A stretch of DNA of 64,000 bases from Salinibacterium sp. (GTDB lineage: Bacteria; Actinomycetota; Actinomycetes; Actinomycetales; Microbacteriaceae). Where the stretch lies: the NCBI GenBank assembly GCA_025351795.1, contig JANXVG010000074.1, positions 1 through 64,000 of the forward strand, read 5' to 3'. Position 1 is the first letter of the stretch, and every line of letters begins with the position of its first letter. Shown here one piece after another: positions 51,154 through 61,887 of this stretch. The notes under the pieces were generated by a model. It had not been told where the DNA came from, made no database searches, and worked only from the letters and a program-made list of their open reading frames with translations. The position numbers were made by a program, and so were the translations under genes.

Positions 51154-52551
51154 ATGAGTACCGACGACGAGCACCGTGCCCGGGAAGCCCTGCGTGACGT
51201 GGTGCACCGCGGGCTGCCAACGACGATTGCCGACCTCTCGGCCCTCGTACGCATTCCGTCCGTCTCGTGGGACGGCTTCGACGCGGAGCACGTCGCGACG
51301 AGTGCGAAGGCTGTTGCTGCCTTGTTCCAGAATCTCGGAGTGTTCGAATCCGTCGAGATTTCGAGGGCGGCTATCGGTACGACCGGCACACTTGGCCTGC
51401 CAGCCGTTCTCGCGACTAGGAAAGCGCGCAACGGCAAGCCGACGATCCTGCTCTACGCCCACCACGACGTGCAGCCGCCCGGACAGGATACGGACTGGGA
51501 TTCGCCGCCGTTCGAGCCCACGGTGCGCGGCGACCGGCTATACGGACGGGGAGCAGCGGATGATAAGGCCGGCGTCATGGCACACGTTGCAGCCATCCGC
51601 GCACTCGTCGCGACTGCCGGGCCGGACTTCGACCTCGGGCTCGCAGTGTTCATTGAGGGTGAGGAGGAGTTCGGTTCCCGGTCGTTCGTTGACTTCCTGG
51701 CCCAGCACAGGAATCAACTGGAAGCCGATGCTATCGTCGTCGCCGACTCAGACAACTGGAATGTCGACACTCCGGCTCTCACGGTCGCGCTGCGCGGCAA
51801 CGTGACCTTCACGCTCACCGTTTCTACACTCGACCACGCATCACACTCGGGAATGTTCGGAGGAGCCGTACCCGACGCGATGCTCGCGACGATTCGCTTG
51901 CTGTCGACGTTCTACGCCGAAGATGGTTCGGTTGCTGTTGTGGGCCTCACATCACGGCAGACCGATACCCCCGACTATGACGAGCGCACGCTTCGCGAAG
52001 AGGCCGCCTTACTCGATGGGGTCACCCCAATCGGTTCTGGCACGATCCTCAGTCGCCTCTGGAACAAGCCGGCTATCACCGTTACCGGAATTGATGCGCC
52101 GACGATGGTCAACGCATCCAATACGCTCACGCCCTCGATCTCTGTGCGCATCTCGGCGCGCATCGCGCCAGGCCAGAAAGCGGCGGATGCCTACGTCGCC
52201 ATCGAGACGCACCTGCGTGAGCACGCCCCGTTTGGCGCTCACCTTGAGATCACCGACGTCGACTGCGGCAATCCCTTCCTGGTGGACACGAGTGGTTGGG
52301 CCGTGGCCGCGGCGAAGGCCGCCATGCGCGAGGCCTGGGGAGTTGAACCGCTCGAGACCGGCATCGGCGGGTCGATTCCTTTCATTTCCGATCTGGTTGA
52401 CATGTTTCCGCACGCGGAGATACTCGTCACGGGGGTCGAGGACCCAGATTCGCGCGCCCACAGTCCTAATGAGTCGCTGCATCTCGGAGTTTTTCGCCGT
52501 GCAATTCTCACTGAGGCCGTGTTGCTCGCGAAGTTCAACGACCGGACGTAG
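51154..52551 (+). CDS. M20 family dipeptidase
   Basis: LLYAHHDVQPPGQDTDWDSPPFEPTVRGDRLYGRGAADDKAG; FIEGEEEFGS. Confidence 0.93.
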   Translation: MSTDDEHRAREALRDVVHRGLPTTIADLSALVRIPSVSWDGFDAEHVATSAKAVAALFQNLGVFESVEISRAAIGTTGTLGLPAVLATRKARNGKPTILLYAHHDVQPPGQDTDWDSPPFEPTVRGDRLYGRGAADDKAGVMAHVAAIRALVATAGPDFDLGLAVFIEGEEEFGSRSFVDFLAQHRNQLEADAIVVADSDNWNVDTPALTVALRGNVTFTLTVSTLDHASHSGMFGGAVPDAMLATIRLLSTFYAEDGSVAVVGLTSRQTDTPDYDERTLREEAALLDGVTPIGSGTILSRLWNKPAITVTGIDAPTMVNASNTLTPSISVRISARIAPGQKAADAYVAIETHLREHAPFGAHLEITDVDCGNPFLVDTSGWAVAAAKAAMREAWGVEPLETGIGGSIPFISDLVDMFPHAEILVTGVEDPDSRAHSPNESLHLGVFRRAILTEAVLLAKFNDRT

Positions 52552-52560
52552 AATCGAATT

Positions 52561-52917
52561 ATGAGCGACACCATCGAAAAGATCGCGGCCCACGGCGTTG
52601 GGCTCACGGATGCAGCTGCCGGCAAAGTGCGCAGCCTGATGACGCAAGAGGGCCGTGATGACCTCCGCCTCCGAGTCGCCGTGCAGCCGGGTGGCTGCTC
52701 TGGGCTGATCTATCAGCTGTACTTCGATGAACGCACTCTCGATGGCGATGTCGCGGTAGATTTCGGTGCGGGTGTCGCGGTCGTTGTCGACAAGATGAGC
52801 GTTCCCTACCTCGACGGTGCGACTATTGACTTCGAAGACACGATCCAGAAGCAGGGCTTCACGATTGACAACCCGAACGCGGGAGGTAGTTGCGCATGTG
52901 GAGACAGCTTCCACTGA
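52561..52917 (+). CDS. erpA: Iron-sulfur cluster insertion protein (HesB/IscA/ErpA)
   Basis: LRVAVQPGGCSGLIYQLYFDE ... FTIDNPNAGGSCACGDSFH. Confidence 0.93.
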   Translation: MSDTIEKIAAHGVGLTDAAAGKVRSLMTQEGRDDLRLRVAVQPGGCSGLIYQLYFDERTLDGDVAVDFGAGVAVVVDKMSVPYLDGATIDFEDTIQKQGFTIDNPNAGGSCACGDSFH

Positions 52918-52953
52918 GCAAATACTCGTCATAGACGGTAAAATCACTGCCCC

Positions 52954-52985
52954 AAAGGGTGTCGCCCGAAAGGTCGGCACCCTTT
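52954..52985. terminator. Hairpin between erpA and ctaC
   Basis: AAAGGGTG ... CACCCTTT, 8-bp stem with inner CC-GAAA-GG; no poly-T tract. Confidence 0.45.
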
Positions 52986-53017
52986 GCTGGTTATAGACTG
53001 ACCGTGATCCAGTTCAC

Positions 53018-53893
53018 ATGTCCGAGAGGTTTCAGGTGCGTTCTTACCGCCGTTTTCGATGGGTTGCAATTCCCATCGCACTGGCCGTCACCGTCATCCT
53101 CGCCGGGTGCACACAGGAGCAGTTGCAGGGTTGGCTTCCGACAGCGCCTGGCACGACGAACCATGTAGATCAGGTCATCGGGCTCTGGGTCACCTCGTGG
53201 ATTGTGCTCCTCGCCGTGGGCGTTGTGACGTGGGGCCTGATCATCTGGGCTGCGGTGGTCTACCGTCGCCGTAAGGGTCAGACCGGCCTACCCGTGCAAT
53301 TGCGATACAACATGCCGATCGAAATTTTCTACACGATCGTGCCGCTCGTTCTCGTGTTGGGGTTCTTTGCGTTCACCGCCCGCGACCAAGCCCAGATCGA
53401 GCAGCCCATCAAGAATCCAGATGTCACGATCGAGGTGTTCGGCAAGCGCTGGGCGTGGGACTTCAATTACGTCAAAGAAAACGTCTACAGTGCTGGCATT
53501 CAGGCGCAGCAACTCGAAGCGGGCACGCTCGATCAGAGCAAACTGCCCGTGCTCTACTTGCCGGTTAACGCCAAGGTCGAGATCAAGATTGAATCACGAG
53601 ATGTTGCCCATTCCTTCTGGGTCGTAAACTTTCTCTACAAGAAAGACGCGATCCCGGGCAAAACCAACCACATGTATTTCGTTCCGGAAAAGATCGGCAC
53701 GTATCAGGGGAAGTGCGCTGAGTTGTGCGGTGAGTATCACTCGCTCATGCTCTTTCAGGTGAAAGTCGTGCCGCAGGCTGACTACGATGCCTACATCCAG
53801 GCTCAGCGCGCAGCCGGCTTTGCTGGCCAACTCGGCGCGGACTACAACGTGAACCAGAACCTGCCAGGCAACGGCAGCACTAACGGGGGATAG
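53018..53893 (+). CDS. ctaC: Cytochrome c oxidase subunit II (lipoprotein)
   Basis: [10 protein letters not shown] lipobox; CuA motif [14 protein letters not shown]. Confidence 0.95.
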   Translation: MSERFQVRSYRRFRWVAIPIALAVTVILAGCTQEQLQGWLPTAPGTTNHVDQVIGLWVTSWIVLLAVGVVTWGLIIWAAVVYRRRKGQTGLPVQLRYNMPIEIFYTIVPLVLVLGFFAFTARDQAQIEQPIKNPDVTIEVFGKRWAWDFNYVKENVYSAGIQAQQLEAGTLDQSKLPVLYLPVNAKVEIKIESRDVAHSFWVVNFLYKKDAIPGKTNHMYFVPEKIGTYQGKCAELCGEYHSLMLFQVKVVPQADYDAYIQAQRAAGFAGQLGADYNVNQNLPGNGSTNGG

Positions 53894-53898
53894 CACCC

Positions 53899-55614
53899 AT
53901 GACAACTGCAACTGCCGCCCCCGTACTCGGCGCGACAACGTTGAGCCCCAGAGGCAACGTGGTCGTCAAGTGGATCACCACTACTGACCACAAGACCATT
54001 GGCTATCTGTACCTGATTACCTCGTTCGTGTACTTCTGTTTGGGCGGGGTCATGGCCCTGATTATCCGGGCGCAGCTTTTCGAGCCGGGCCTTGAAATTG
54101 TGCAGACCAAGGAGCAATATAACCAGCTCTTCACGATGCACGGCACGATTATGCTTCTCATGTTTGCGACACCGCTGTTCGCGGGCTTCGTGAATGTCCT
54201 TATGCCTCTGCAGATAGGTGCGCCAGACGTAGCGTTCCCACGCCTCAACGCTTTCGCGTACTGGCTCTACTCGTTGGGCTCGCTGATTGCCGTAGCCGGG
54301 TTTATCACCCCGCAGGGTGCTGCGTCGTTTGGTTGGACGGCGTACGCGCCACTCGCCTCCACGACTTTTACGCCCGGGTTGGGTGGCAATCTCTGGGTAT
54401 TCGGGCTCACGATGAGTGGATTCGGCACGATTCTGGGCGCCGTCAACTTCATCACGACGATCATCACGATGCGCGCTCCCGGAATGACCATGTTCCGCAT
54501 GCCGATCTTCACGTGGAACGCGCTCGTTACCTCAATCCTCGTGCTGATGGCCTTCCCGCCCCTCGCCGTCGCCCTCTCCGCGCTTGGCGCCGACCGCGTG
54601 TTTGGCGCTCACATTTTCGACCCGGCAAACGGTGGAGCACTGCTCTGGCAGCACTTGTTCTGGTTCTTTGGGCATCCCGAGGTCTACATCATTGCGCTAC
54701 CATTTTTCGGCATTATTTCCGAAGTGCTACCGGTGTTCAGTCGCAAGCCGATCTTCGGCTACAAGACGCTGATCTACGCCACAATCTCGATCGCAGCGCT
54801 GTCTGTGACGGTCTGGGCTCACCACATGTACGTCACGGGCTCCGTGCTCTTGCCGTTCTTCGCCCTCATGACCATGCTCATCGCGGTTCCGACCGGGGTG
54901 AAGATTTTTAACTGGATCGGTACGATGTGGCGTGGTTCTGTAACGTTTGAGACGCCCATGCTGTGGGCGATCGGCTTTCTCATCACCTTTACGTTCGGAG
55001 GGCTCACCGGCGTTATTCTTGCGAGCCCGCCTCTCGACTTCCACGTCTCAGACACCTATTTCGTCGTCGCTCACTTCCACTATGTGGTGTTTGGCACGGT
55101 CGTCTTCGCGATGTTCAGCGGGTTCTACTTCTGGTGGCCTAAGTGGACAGGGAAGATGCTCAATGAGCGCCTGGGCAAGATCCACTTTTGGCTGCTGTTC
55201 ATCGGTTTCCACACCACCTTCCTGATCCAGCATTGGCTTGGTGTCGTGGGGATGCCGCGTCGTTACGCCACTTACTTCGCTGGCGACGGCTTCACGTGGA
55301 TGAACCAGGTATCGACGGTCGGTGCCGCGACTCTCGGTATTTCGCTTTTACCCTTCCTGTATAACGTCTATATCACCGCGCGCATGGCACCTAAAGTGAC
55401 GGTCGATGATCCATGGGGGTATGGACGATCTCTCGAGTGGGCCACGTCGTGTCCGCCACCGCGACACAACTTCACGTCGCTCCCGCGCATCCGGTCCGAG
55501 TCGCCTGCCTTCGATTTAAACCATCCGGAAGCTGGCATGCCCATCGGCATCGGCCCGTTCAAGGATGCACCTGACGCGCCCGTCTACGATGCAGCAGACG
55601 AGAAAGTGAAGTAA
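53899..55614 (+). CDS. ctaD: Cytochrome c oxidase subunit I
   Basis: [38 protein letters not shown]. Confidence 0.98.
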   Translation: MTTATAAPVLGATTLSPRGNVVVKWITTTDHKTIGYLYLITSFVYFCLGGVMALIIRAQLFEPGLEIVQTKEQYNQLFTMHGTIMLLMFATPLFAGFVNVLMPLQIGAPDVAFPRLNAFAYWLYSLGSLIAVAGFITPQGAASFGWTAYAPLASTTFTPGLGGNLWVFGLTMSGFGTILGAVNFITTIITMRAPGMTMFRMPIFTWNALVTSILVLMAFPPLAVALSALGADRVFGAHIFDPANGGALLWQHLFWFFGHPEVYIIALPFFGIISEVLPVFSRKPIFGYKTLIYATISIAALSVTVWAHHMYVTGSVLLPFFALMTMLIAVPTGVKIFNWIGTMWRGSVTFETPMLWAIGFLITFTFGGLTGVILASPPLDFHVSDTYFVVAHFHYVVFGTVVFAMFSGFYFWWPKWTGKMLNERLGKIHFWLLFIGFHTTFLIQHWLGVVGMPRRYATYFAGDGFTWMNQVSTVGAATLGISLLPFLYNVYITARMAPKVTVDDPWGYGRSLEWATSCPPPRHNFTSLPRIRSESPAFDLNHPEAGMPIGIGPFKDAPDAPVYDAADEKVK

Positions 55615-55616
55615 CC

Positions 55617-56042
55617 ATGAAGGGCACCGCAACACTTTTTTGGATCATCACCGCATTCGCTACTCTGTTGTCAGGCGTCTACACGGTCTGGAATTTGGTC
55701 GACGTCTATTCGGGAAAAGTGGAGTGGGTGGGCACTCTGGGCCTACTGCTCGTCGCCATCATGTCCACACTCATCGCGTTCTATCTGGGGCGGCTTTATC
55801 GTGCGCAGCGCGGTAGCGAACTTCCCGAAGATCGACTCGATGCCAATATCGACGATGGCGATGCAGAGCAAGGGTTCTTCAGCCCCTGGAGCTGGTGGCC
55901 GCTCATGCTCGGATCCAGTGCCGCACTCGTCTTCCTGGGGCTCGCCATCGGACCGTGGATTGCACTCCTCGCCGCCCCGTTCGTGTTCATCAGCATCGTG
56001 GGGTGGATCTATGAGTACTACCGCGGAAACTTCGCCCGCTAG
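55617..56042 (+). CDS. ctaF: Cytochrome c oxidase subunit IV, actinobacterial
   Basis: About 140 aa, four TM segments, GFFSPWSWWPLMLG; directly after ctaD. Confidence 0.93.
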   Translation: MKGTATLFWIITAFATLLSGVYTVWNLVDVYSGKVEWVGTLGLLLVAIMSTLIAFYLGRLYRAQRGSELPEDRLDANIDDGDAEQGFFSPWSWWPLMLGSSAALVFLGLAIGPWIALLAAPFVFISIVGWIYEYYRGNFAR

Positions 56043-56472
56043 TAGTACGGTCATTCGCGAGGCTCGACGCGAGGACGCCGATAGGGTGTTCGAATTGCTT
56101 CAGCAGCTAGCAAAAACGGATGCCTCAGATCGGCACACGTTCGACGAGACCTTTGTAGACTTCCTCGGCGATGATCCCCGCTCCCTTCTGCTCGTTGCTG
56201 AGGATGCGACCGGCAGTGTCCGAGGCTATGTTCTGACCACGATCAACCGGTTACTGCACACGAACGGGCGATCCGCACAGCTTCAGGAACTCGTCGTCGA
56301 CGCAGGGGCCCGTGGAACAGGTGTCGGCACGCAACTCATCGAAGCCCTCGAGCAAGTCTGTCGCGACGCGGGCGTCACGCAACTGACCGTGGCGAGTCGG
56401 CGGGCGGCCGACTTTTACGAGCGTCTCGGCTATCACTCGACCGCAGACTTCCTGAAGAAGACGTTCGACTGA
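56011..56472 (+). CDS. GNAT family N-acetyltransferase
   Basis: VIREARREDADRVFELLQQL...LQELVVDAGARGTGVGTQLIEALEQVCRDAGVTQLTVASRRAADFYERLGY; overlaps the ctaF end by 32 nt. Confidence 0.85.
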   Translation: MSTTAETSPASSTVIREARREDADRVFELLQQLAKTDASDRHTFDETFVDFLGDDPRSLLLVAEDATGSVRGYVLTTINRLLHTNGRSAQLQELVVDAGARGTGVGTQLIEALEQVCRDAGVTQLTVASRRAADFYERLGYHSTADFLKKTFD

Positions 56473-56526
56473 TCTGGCGTTCCACCGAGTGACGTCGCGG
56501 GAATCGTCGTGCTCGCGAGTTCGTGA

Positions 56527-58164
56527 CTAGTGGTCGTCGTGCGAGTTCCGCTCGATCTCGGTGCGGGTGACCGGAGAGATCCGGTCTTCGAAGAACCAGC
56601 CCGACGCAATCGCACGCAGTCGCTGGCGGAAGGTAATGCGACCGTTGGCGTCAGGTCGAATCATGAGCGGTTTGTAGTCGTTGTATGAGACCAGTTTCCA
56701 GCGCTCGTACTCGTTGAGCTGCTCGTGTACTTCGATGTACTCACCGCCGGGCAAGCGCACAATCCGGCCAGACTCATAGCCGTGAAGCGCGACCTCTCGA
56801 TCTTTCTTCTGCAGTGCCAGACATACTCGCTTGGCGACGTGGTACGCCACGATCGGTCCGACAATCAAGAGAAACTGGCAGCCGTGAATTACCCCTTCGA
56901 TAGTGAGATTGAAGTGGGTCGCGATGATATCCGAACCGGCGGCAGCCCACAGAACGGCGTAGAAGGTGACTCCGGCAGCACCGATCGCGGTGCGCGTAGG
57001 CGAGTTGCGGGGCCGATCGGCGATGTGGTGCTCACGCTTATCACCGGTAATCCATGCCTCGATAAAGGGATAGAAGGCCACCAGCACGATGAACAACCCG
57101 AGCACAAGAATGGGAGCCATGATGTTGAGTGAGAGCGTCGCTCCCCACAGATTGACTTCCCAGCCCGGTGGCACCAAACGAAGTGCGCCGTCGGCAAAAC
57201 CGATGTACCAGTCCGGCTGAGTGCCGGCGGATACCGGCGACGGGTCATAGGGTCCGTATGTCCAGATCGGGTTGATCGTGAAGAGTGACGCGATGAGCAC
57301 GATGATGCCGAAGACGATGAAGAAGAATCCCCCCGCTTTCGCGGCGAACACGGGCATGATTGGCGCGCCAACGACATTGTCGTTGGTAAATCCGGGTGCC
57401 GCAAACTGGGTGTGCTTATTCACAATGAGCAGCAGCATATGCACGCCAATGGCGGCGACAAGAATCGCAGGCAACAGAAGGATGTGCACCGTGTACAAGC
57501 GCCCCACTATCGCCGTACCAGGGAAGTCGCCACCGAAGACGAGATACGACAGCCACGTTCCGACGATGGGAACGCCCTTCACCATGCCATCGATGATTCG
57601 GAGCCCATTGCCAGAGAGCAGATCGTCGGGCAGGGAGTAGCCGGTGAAGCCTTCCGCCATGGCGAGAATGAACATGACAAACCCGATGAACCAGTTGATT
57701 TCACGAGGTTTGCGGTACGCGCCGGTGAAGAAGATGCGCAGCATGTGCAGTCCGGTGGCTGCGACGAAGAGCAAGGCGGCCCAGTGGTGTACCTGGCGCA
57801 TCAGTAAGCCGCCGCGAATATCGAACGACAGGTTGAGCGTCGACGACATGGCCGCAGACATTTCGACGCCTTTAAGCGGAACATAGGAGCCGTCGTAGAT
57901 CACCGTGGCCATCGACGCTTGGAAGAAGAAGGTGAGAAACGTACCAGAGAGCAGGATGACGACGAAGCTATAAAGTGCAACCTCGCCGAGCATGAACGAC
58001 CAGTGGTCCGGGAAGATCTTGCGTCCGAGTTCTTTGACGAGCCCGGAGATGCTCGTGCGCTCGTCGATGTAGTTCGCAGCAGCCCCGGTGAAACGCTGGC
58101 CGCGGGTTGGCGAAATCTCCGTACCTTGTTGTTCGGTACCTGGTTGTTCGGTGGTGGTGCTCAT
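56527..58164 (-). CDS. qcrB: Cytochrome bc1 complex cytochrome b subunit
   Basis: DHWSFMLGEVALYSFVVILLSGTFL; RQVHHWAALLFVAATGLHMLRIFFTGAYRKPREINW. Confidence 0.97.
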   Translation of the reverse strand: MSTTTEQPGTEQQGTEISPTRGQRFTGAAANYIDERTSISGLVKELGRKIFPDHWSFMLGEVALYSFVVILLSGTFLTFFFQASMATVIYDGSYVPLKGVEMSAAMSSTLNLSFDIRGGLLMRQVHHWAALLFVAATGLHMLRIFFTGAYRKPREINWFIGFVMFILAMAEGFTGYSLPDDLLSGNGLRIIDGMVKGVPIVGTWLSYLVFGGDFPGTAIVGRLYTVHILLLPAILVAAIGVHMLLLIVNKHTQFAAPGFTNDNVVGAPIMPVFAAKAGGFFFIVFGIIVLIASLFTINPIWTYGPYDPSPVSAGTQPDWYIGFADGALRLVPPGWEVNLWGATLSLNIMAPILVLGLFIVLVAFYPFIEAWITGDKREHHIADRPRNSPTRTAIGAAGVTFYAVLWAAAGSDIIATHFNLTIEGVIHGCQFLLIVGPIVAYHVAKRVCLALQKKDREVALHGYESGRIVRLPGGEYIEVHEQLNEYERWKLVSYNDYKPLMIRPDANGRITFRQRLRAIASGWFFEDRISPVTRTEIERNSHDDH

Positions 58165-59237
58165 AGCGTGCGCTCCCAGAAGCTTGGTCCGACTGGTTCG
58201 GTAAAGTCACTTCGCGCGATCAGGTAGCCATCGGCGTCGATGGTGATCGGAAGCTGCGGCAGCGGGCGCTTCGCGGGGCCAAAGATAACCTCGGCTTCGT
58301 GCGTGATATCGAATTGTGACTGGTGACAGGGGCACAAAAGGTGGTGAGTCTGCTGCTCGTACAGGGCTACCGGGCAACCGACGTGGGTGCAAATCTTTGA
58401 ATATGCGACGATGCCGTCGTAGGCCCAGTTCTCGCGCCCAGCCGAGGGATGCAGGTCTTCTGGCTTCATGCGCATCAGCAAAACGGCAGCTTTTGCCTTC
58501 TGTTCGAGCTTGTCTGTGGCGTCATTGAGGCCTTCAGGAATGACGTGAAAGACCGAACCGAGGGTAACGTCGGATGCCTTGATCGGCGTGCCAGACGGGT
58601 CACGGGTGAGGCGCGTGTCTTTCGCCCACAGCGTGTGCTTGAGCCCAGCGACCGGGTCAGCCGCCGGAGCCAAGTCACGGAACAGGACAATCGCCGGAAG
58701 CGGTGTGACTACGAGCGCACCAATGAGGGTGTTGCGGATGAGCGTGCGTCGCCCGAATCCAGACTCCTCATTACCGAGTCGGAAGATTTCGACAGCCGCC
58801 GCCCGGGTTTCGTCTGAACCACGGGTGCCGTGGCGCATCTCGACGAGGTCATGGCCGTTCATGAGCGACTTCGACCAGTGCACGGCACCGATGCCGATTC
58901 CGAGAAGCGCGAGAGTCATACCGATGCCGAGGAATAGATTGTTGAGTCGCACCGACAACATATCGCCGGGCGTAATCGGGAAAATGATGTATGCGGTGAT
59001 GGCTGCAACCGTACCCACGATTGACAGGATGAACAGCAGTGAAACCCGCTTCTCCGCTTCGCGCTGCTTCGCGGGGAACTTGTCGCCCACTCGGGCTCGG
59101 AACGGCGGGAACCCGGGGTTCTCGACCCGATCGGCTACGACAACGGCGGTGCCGGGCGCTGAATCCTTGGGTACGGTCTTTTCGACAGCCGTGCCCACAG
59201 TTCCTCCGCCGGATTCGCCGTCGTGGTGGTCTGCCAT
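58161..59237 (-). CDS. qcrA: Cytochrome bc1 complex Rieske iron-sulfur subunit
   Basis: CTHVGCPVALYEQQTHHLLCPCHQSQFD Rieske motifs. Confidence 0.97.
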   Translation of the reverse strand: MADHHDGESGGGTVGTAVEKTVPKDSAPGTAVVVADRVENPGFPPFRARVGDKFPAKQREAEKRVSLLFILSIVGTVAAITAYIIFPITPGDMLSVRLNNLFLGIGMTLALLGIGIGAVHWSKSLMNGHDLVEMRHGTRGSDETRAAAVEIFRLGNEESGFGRRTLIRNTLIGALVVTPLPAIVLFRDLAPAADPVAGLKHTLWAKDTRLTRDPSGTPIKASDVTLGSVFHVIPEGLNDATDKLEQKAKAAVLLMRMKPEDLHPSAGRENWAYDGIVAYSKICTHVGCPVALYEQQTHHLLCPCHQSQFDITHEAEVIFGPAKRPLPQLPITIDADGYLIARSDFTEPVGPSFWERTL

Positions 59238-59280
59238 TCTCTTCCCTTCAGATGAGCGCCGAAACGCTGGACTTCACAAA

Positions 59281-60108
59281 CTAATTGGACTTCGCTGCTA
59301 GCCAGACGGTTACTCCGACGATTGCGCCAAGCCCGAATATCCAGAGAAATAGTCCCTCGGAAACCGGCCCAAGACTGCCGAGCTCGTACCCAGCCACTGA
59401 GGGGCTCTTGTCGAGAAACTTGAGATAGGTGATGATGTTGGCTTTGTCCTGAGGGGTCAGATTCATATCGTTGAAGACCGGCATGTTCTGCGGACCGGTA
59501 ATCATCGCCTCGTAGATGTGCTGAGGCGATACGCCCCCAATAGGAGGAGCGAATTTACCTTGAGTCAGCGCGCCTCCTGCGCCCGCAATGTTGTGGCACA
59601 TTGCACAGTTGATGCGAAAGAGCTCGGCACCGGCTGCTGTATCGCCGTTGGCCTGAAGGTACTTCGCGTCAGGAATCGCGGGGCCGGGCGCTCGGGATGC
59701 CACGAACGTGTACAGCGCGGTAATCTGATCGGAGGTGAATTGCACGGGCTTTTTCTCGGCCTGCGGTCCATTTTGTGCAAGCGGCATGCGGCCCGTGGCC
59801 ACTTGGAACTCGACGGCAGCAGCTCCGACGCCGATAAGGCTTGGGCCATTTTTGGTGCCCTCGAGGTTGACACCGTGGCAGGTCGCGCAGTTGGCGGCAA
59901 ACAACTTGCCGCCATCTTCGAGTGTGCCTGCGGTGGCGGTGGAATTCGCAGCCGACGCGCTCGACGTAAATAGGGTGTACACGCCACCCGTCGAGAACAG
60001 CCCAATGGTGATGAGAGCGACAGCAGTAAGCGGGTGCCGCCTGCCAGCCTGTCGCTTGGGCCGTGATGCTGTGTTCTTCGTCATTCGAGTGCGCGTTCCC
60101 ATTCTCAT
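59281..60108 (-). CDS. qcrC: Diheme cytochrome c subunit of bcc complex
   Basis: Two CxxCH motifs: [13 protein letters not shown] and [11 protein letters not shown]. Confidence 0.96.
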   Translation of the reverse strand: MRMGTRTRMTKNTASRPKRQAGRRHPLTAVALITIGLFSTGGVYTLFTSSASAANSTATAGTLEDGGKLFAANCATCHGVNLEGTKNGPSLIGVGAAAVEFQVATGRMPLAQNGPQAEKKPVQFTSDQITALYTFVASRAPGPAIPDAKYLQANGDTAAGAELFRINCAMCHNIAGAGGALTQGKFAPPIGGVSPQHIYEAMITGPQNMPVFNDMNLTPQDKANIITYLKFLDKSPSVAGYELGSLGPVSEGLFLWIFGLGAIVGVTVWLAAKSN

Positions 60109-60740
60109 TTGAGGATGTAGATGACCAGAAACAGACCGATCCAGACTACGTCGACGAAATGCCAGTAGTACGAAATGACGATTGCGCTCGTCGCTTCCTT
60201 GTGGCCGAAGTTCTTGACGGCGAACGATCGACCGATTACGAGGATGAAGGCAATGAGTCCGCCAATAACGTGGAGTCCGTGAAATCCCGTCGTCAGGTAG
60301 AAGGCCGACCCGTATGAGTCACTGTCCAGACGAATGTGCTCACTCACCAAGGTCGCGTACTCGAAGATCTGTCCCGCGACGAACGTGGCGCCCATGGCGT
60401 ACGTGACGTAGAACCACTCGACCATTCCCCACTTCCAAAACTGCGTAACCCTGCCGGAGCGACGCGGCTGTAACCGTTCTGCGGCAAAGACGCCAAACTG
60501 GCAGGCAAACGACGAGAGTACGAGAACTGTGGTGTTGGCAGCGGCGAACGGAATGTTGAGGTGCGCTGTCTCTTGTGCCCACAGCCCGGGCGACACAGAT
60601 CGAAGTGTGAAGTAGATCGCAAAGAGGCCCGCGAAGAACATGACTTCACTGCCTAACCAGACGATCGTGCCAACTGCCACGACGCTGGGGCGGTTGACCA
60701 CGGGAGTAGTGATGGAGCGCGATAGCGAGGTCGTAGTCAC
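60105..60740 (-). CDS. ctaE: Cytochrome c oxidase subunit III
   Basis: [55 protein letters not shown]. Confidence 0.96.
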   Translation of the reverse strand: MTTTSLSRSITTPVVNRPSVVAVGTIVWLGSEVMFFAGLFAIYFTLRSVSPGLWAQETAHLNIPFAAANTTVLVLSSFACQFGVFAAERLQPRRSGRVTQFWKWGMVEWFYVTYAMGATFVAGQIFEYATLVSEHIRLDSDSYGSAFYLTTGFHGLHVIGGLIAFILVIGRSFAVKNFGHKEATSAIVISYYWHFVDVVWIGLFLVIYILK

Positions 60741-60818
60741 CCTTCCATTATGGTCGATGTTTCGCTCTCTTTTTTCATTCCCGGGGTCTGTCGCCCTCGG
60801 ATCTATAGGATCTGAAGC

Positions 60819-61874
60819 ATGTCAAGAGACCTCACGTGGCCCAGCCTGCTCGGCACCATCATCGAGGGCGACGACCTCGCGATCAGCGAAGCGACCTGGG
60901 CGATGCAGCAGGTCATGGCTGGCGAGGCCACATCCGCTCAGTTAGCCGGTTTGCTGGTTGCCCTGCGTGTCAAGGGTGAGACAGTTGATGAGATCGTGGG
61001 ATTTAGGGATGCCGTGCTGGCTGACGCGCTTCCGCTCAATGTTGATTCCAACGTGCTCGATATCGTTGGCACTGGCGGTGACCCGTACGGCGCCGTGCTC
61101 AACATCTCGTCGATCGCCGCGGTAATCGCCGCTGCGTCTGGTGTTCCCGTTGTAAAACATGGCAATCGAGGCGCGAGTTCGGCTTCGGGCGCTTCCGATG
61201 TGCTCGCCGCCCTCGGCCTCAATCTCACCATTTCGCCCGAACGTGTTGCCGAGGTTCTTCGAGAGACGGGCATCACTTTCGCGTTCGCGGCGCTGTTTCA
61301 CCCGGGATTCCGGCACGCAGGACCGACACGCAAAGAGTTGGGCATATCGACGTTGTTCAACATTCTGGGGCCGCTGTGCAATCCGGCCAGACCAGATGCT
61401 TCCGCGGTGGGCGTTGCTAGCCTCGACCGCGTTCCGCTCGTTGTCGGCGTGTTCCAGACCAGGGGTGCGACGGCGCTCGTCTATCGCGGCGACGACGGAA
61501 TCGACAAGCTCACGACGACAGGACATAGCCACATCTGGGAGGTCTCTCGCGGGCTCGTCACTGAGCACGACCTGGATCCCCTCGAGTTGGGTATGGCGCG
61601 CGCGCCGATCGAGTCGCTTCTGGGTGCGGATGCCGCACACAACGCCGGCGTCGCCCGCGGCGTGCTCGCGGGTGACGCCGGCCCTGTGCGCGACATCGTG
61701 CTTCTGAATGCCGCCGCTGGACTGGTGGCCTTCGCGCTCGCTCAAGACTCCGAGCAGCAGTCGGAGTCCATCGTGGACCGCCTGAGGGAGAAGCTCGCGG
61801 TGGCCGCCGCTACTATCGATTCCGGAGCTGCAGCAGCCAAACTCGACGAGTGGGTTTCAGCCACGAACCGATAG
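60819..61874 (+). CDS. trpD: Anthranilate phosphoribosyltransferase
   Basis: [53 protein letters not shown]. Confidence 0.96.
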   Translation: MSRDLTWPSLLGTIIEGDDLAISEATWAMQQVMAGEATSAQLAGLLVALRVKGETVDEIVGFRDAVLADALPLNVDSNVLDIVGTGGDPYGAVLNISSIAAVIAAASGVPVVKHGNRGASSASGASDVLAALGLNLTISPERVAEVLRETGITFAFAALFHPGFRHAGPTRKELGISTLFNILGPLCNPARPDASAVGVASLDRVPLVVGVFQTRGATALVYRGDDGIDKLTTTGHSHIWEVSRGLVTEHDLDPLELGMARAPIESLLGADAAHNAGVARGVLAGDAGPVRDIVLLNAAAGLVAFALAQDSEQQSESIVDRLREKLAVAAATIDSGAAAAKLDEWVSATNR

Positions 61875-61887
61875 CAGCAGACCTCGT

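Noticed and set aside
52009-52980. 323-aa minus-strand ORF spanning the M20 peptidase end and erpA
   Set aside because: Antisense to two conserved genes; no domain recognised.
56527-60740. qcrB-qcrA-qcrC-ctaE convergent with ctaCDF
   Set aside because: Standard arrangement of the actinobacterial bcc-aa3 genes.
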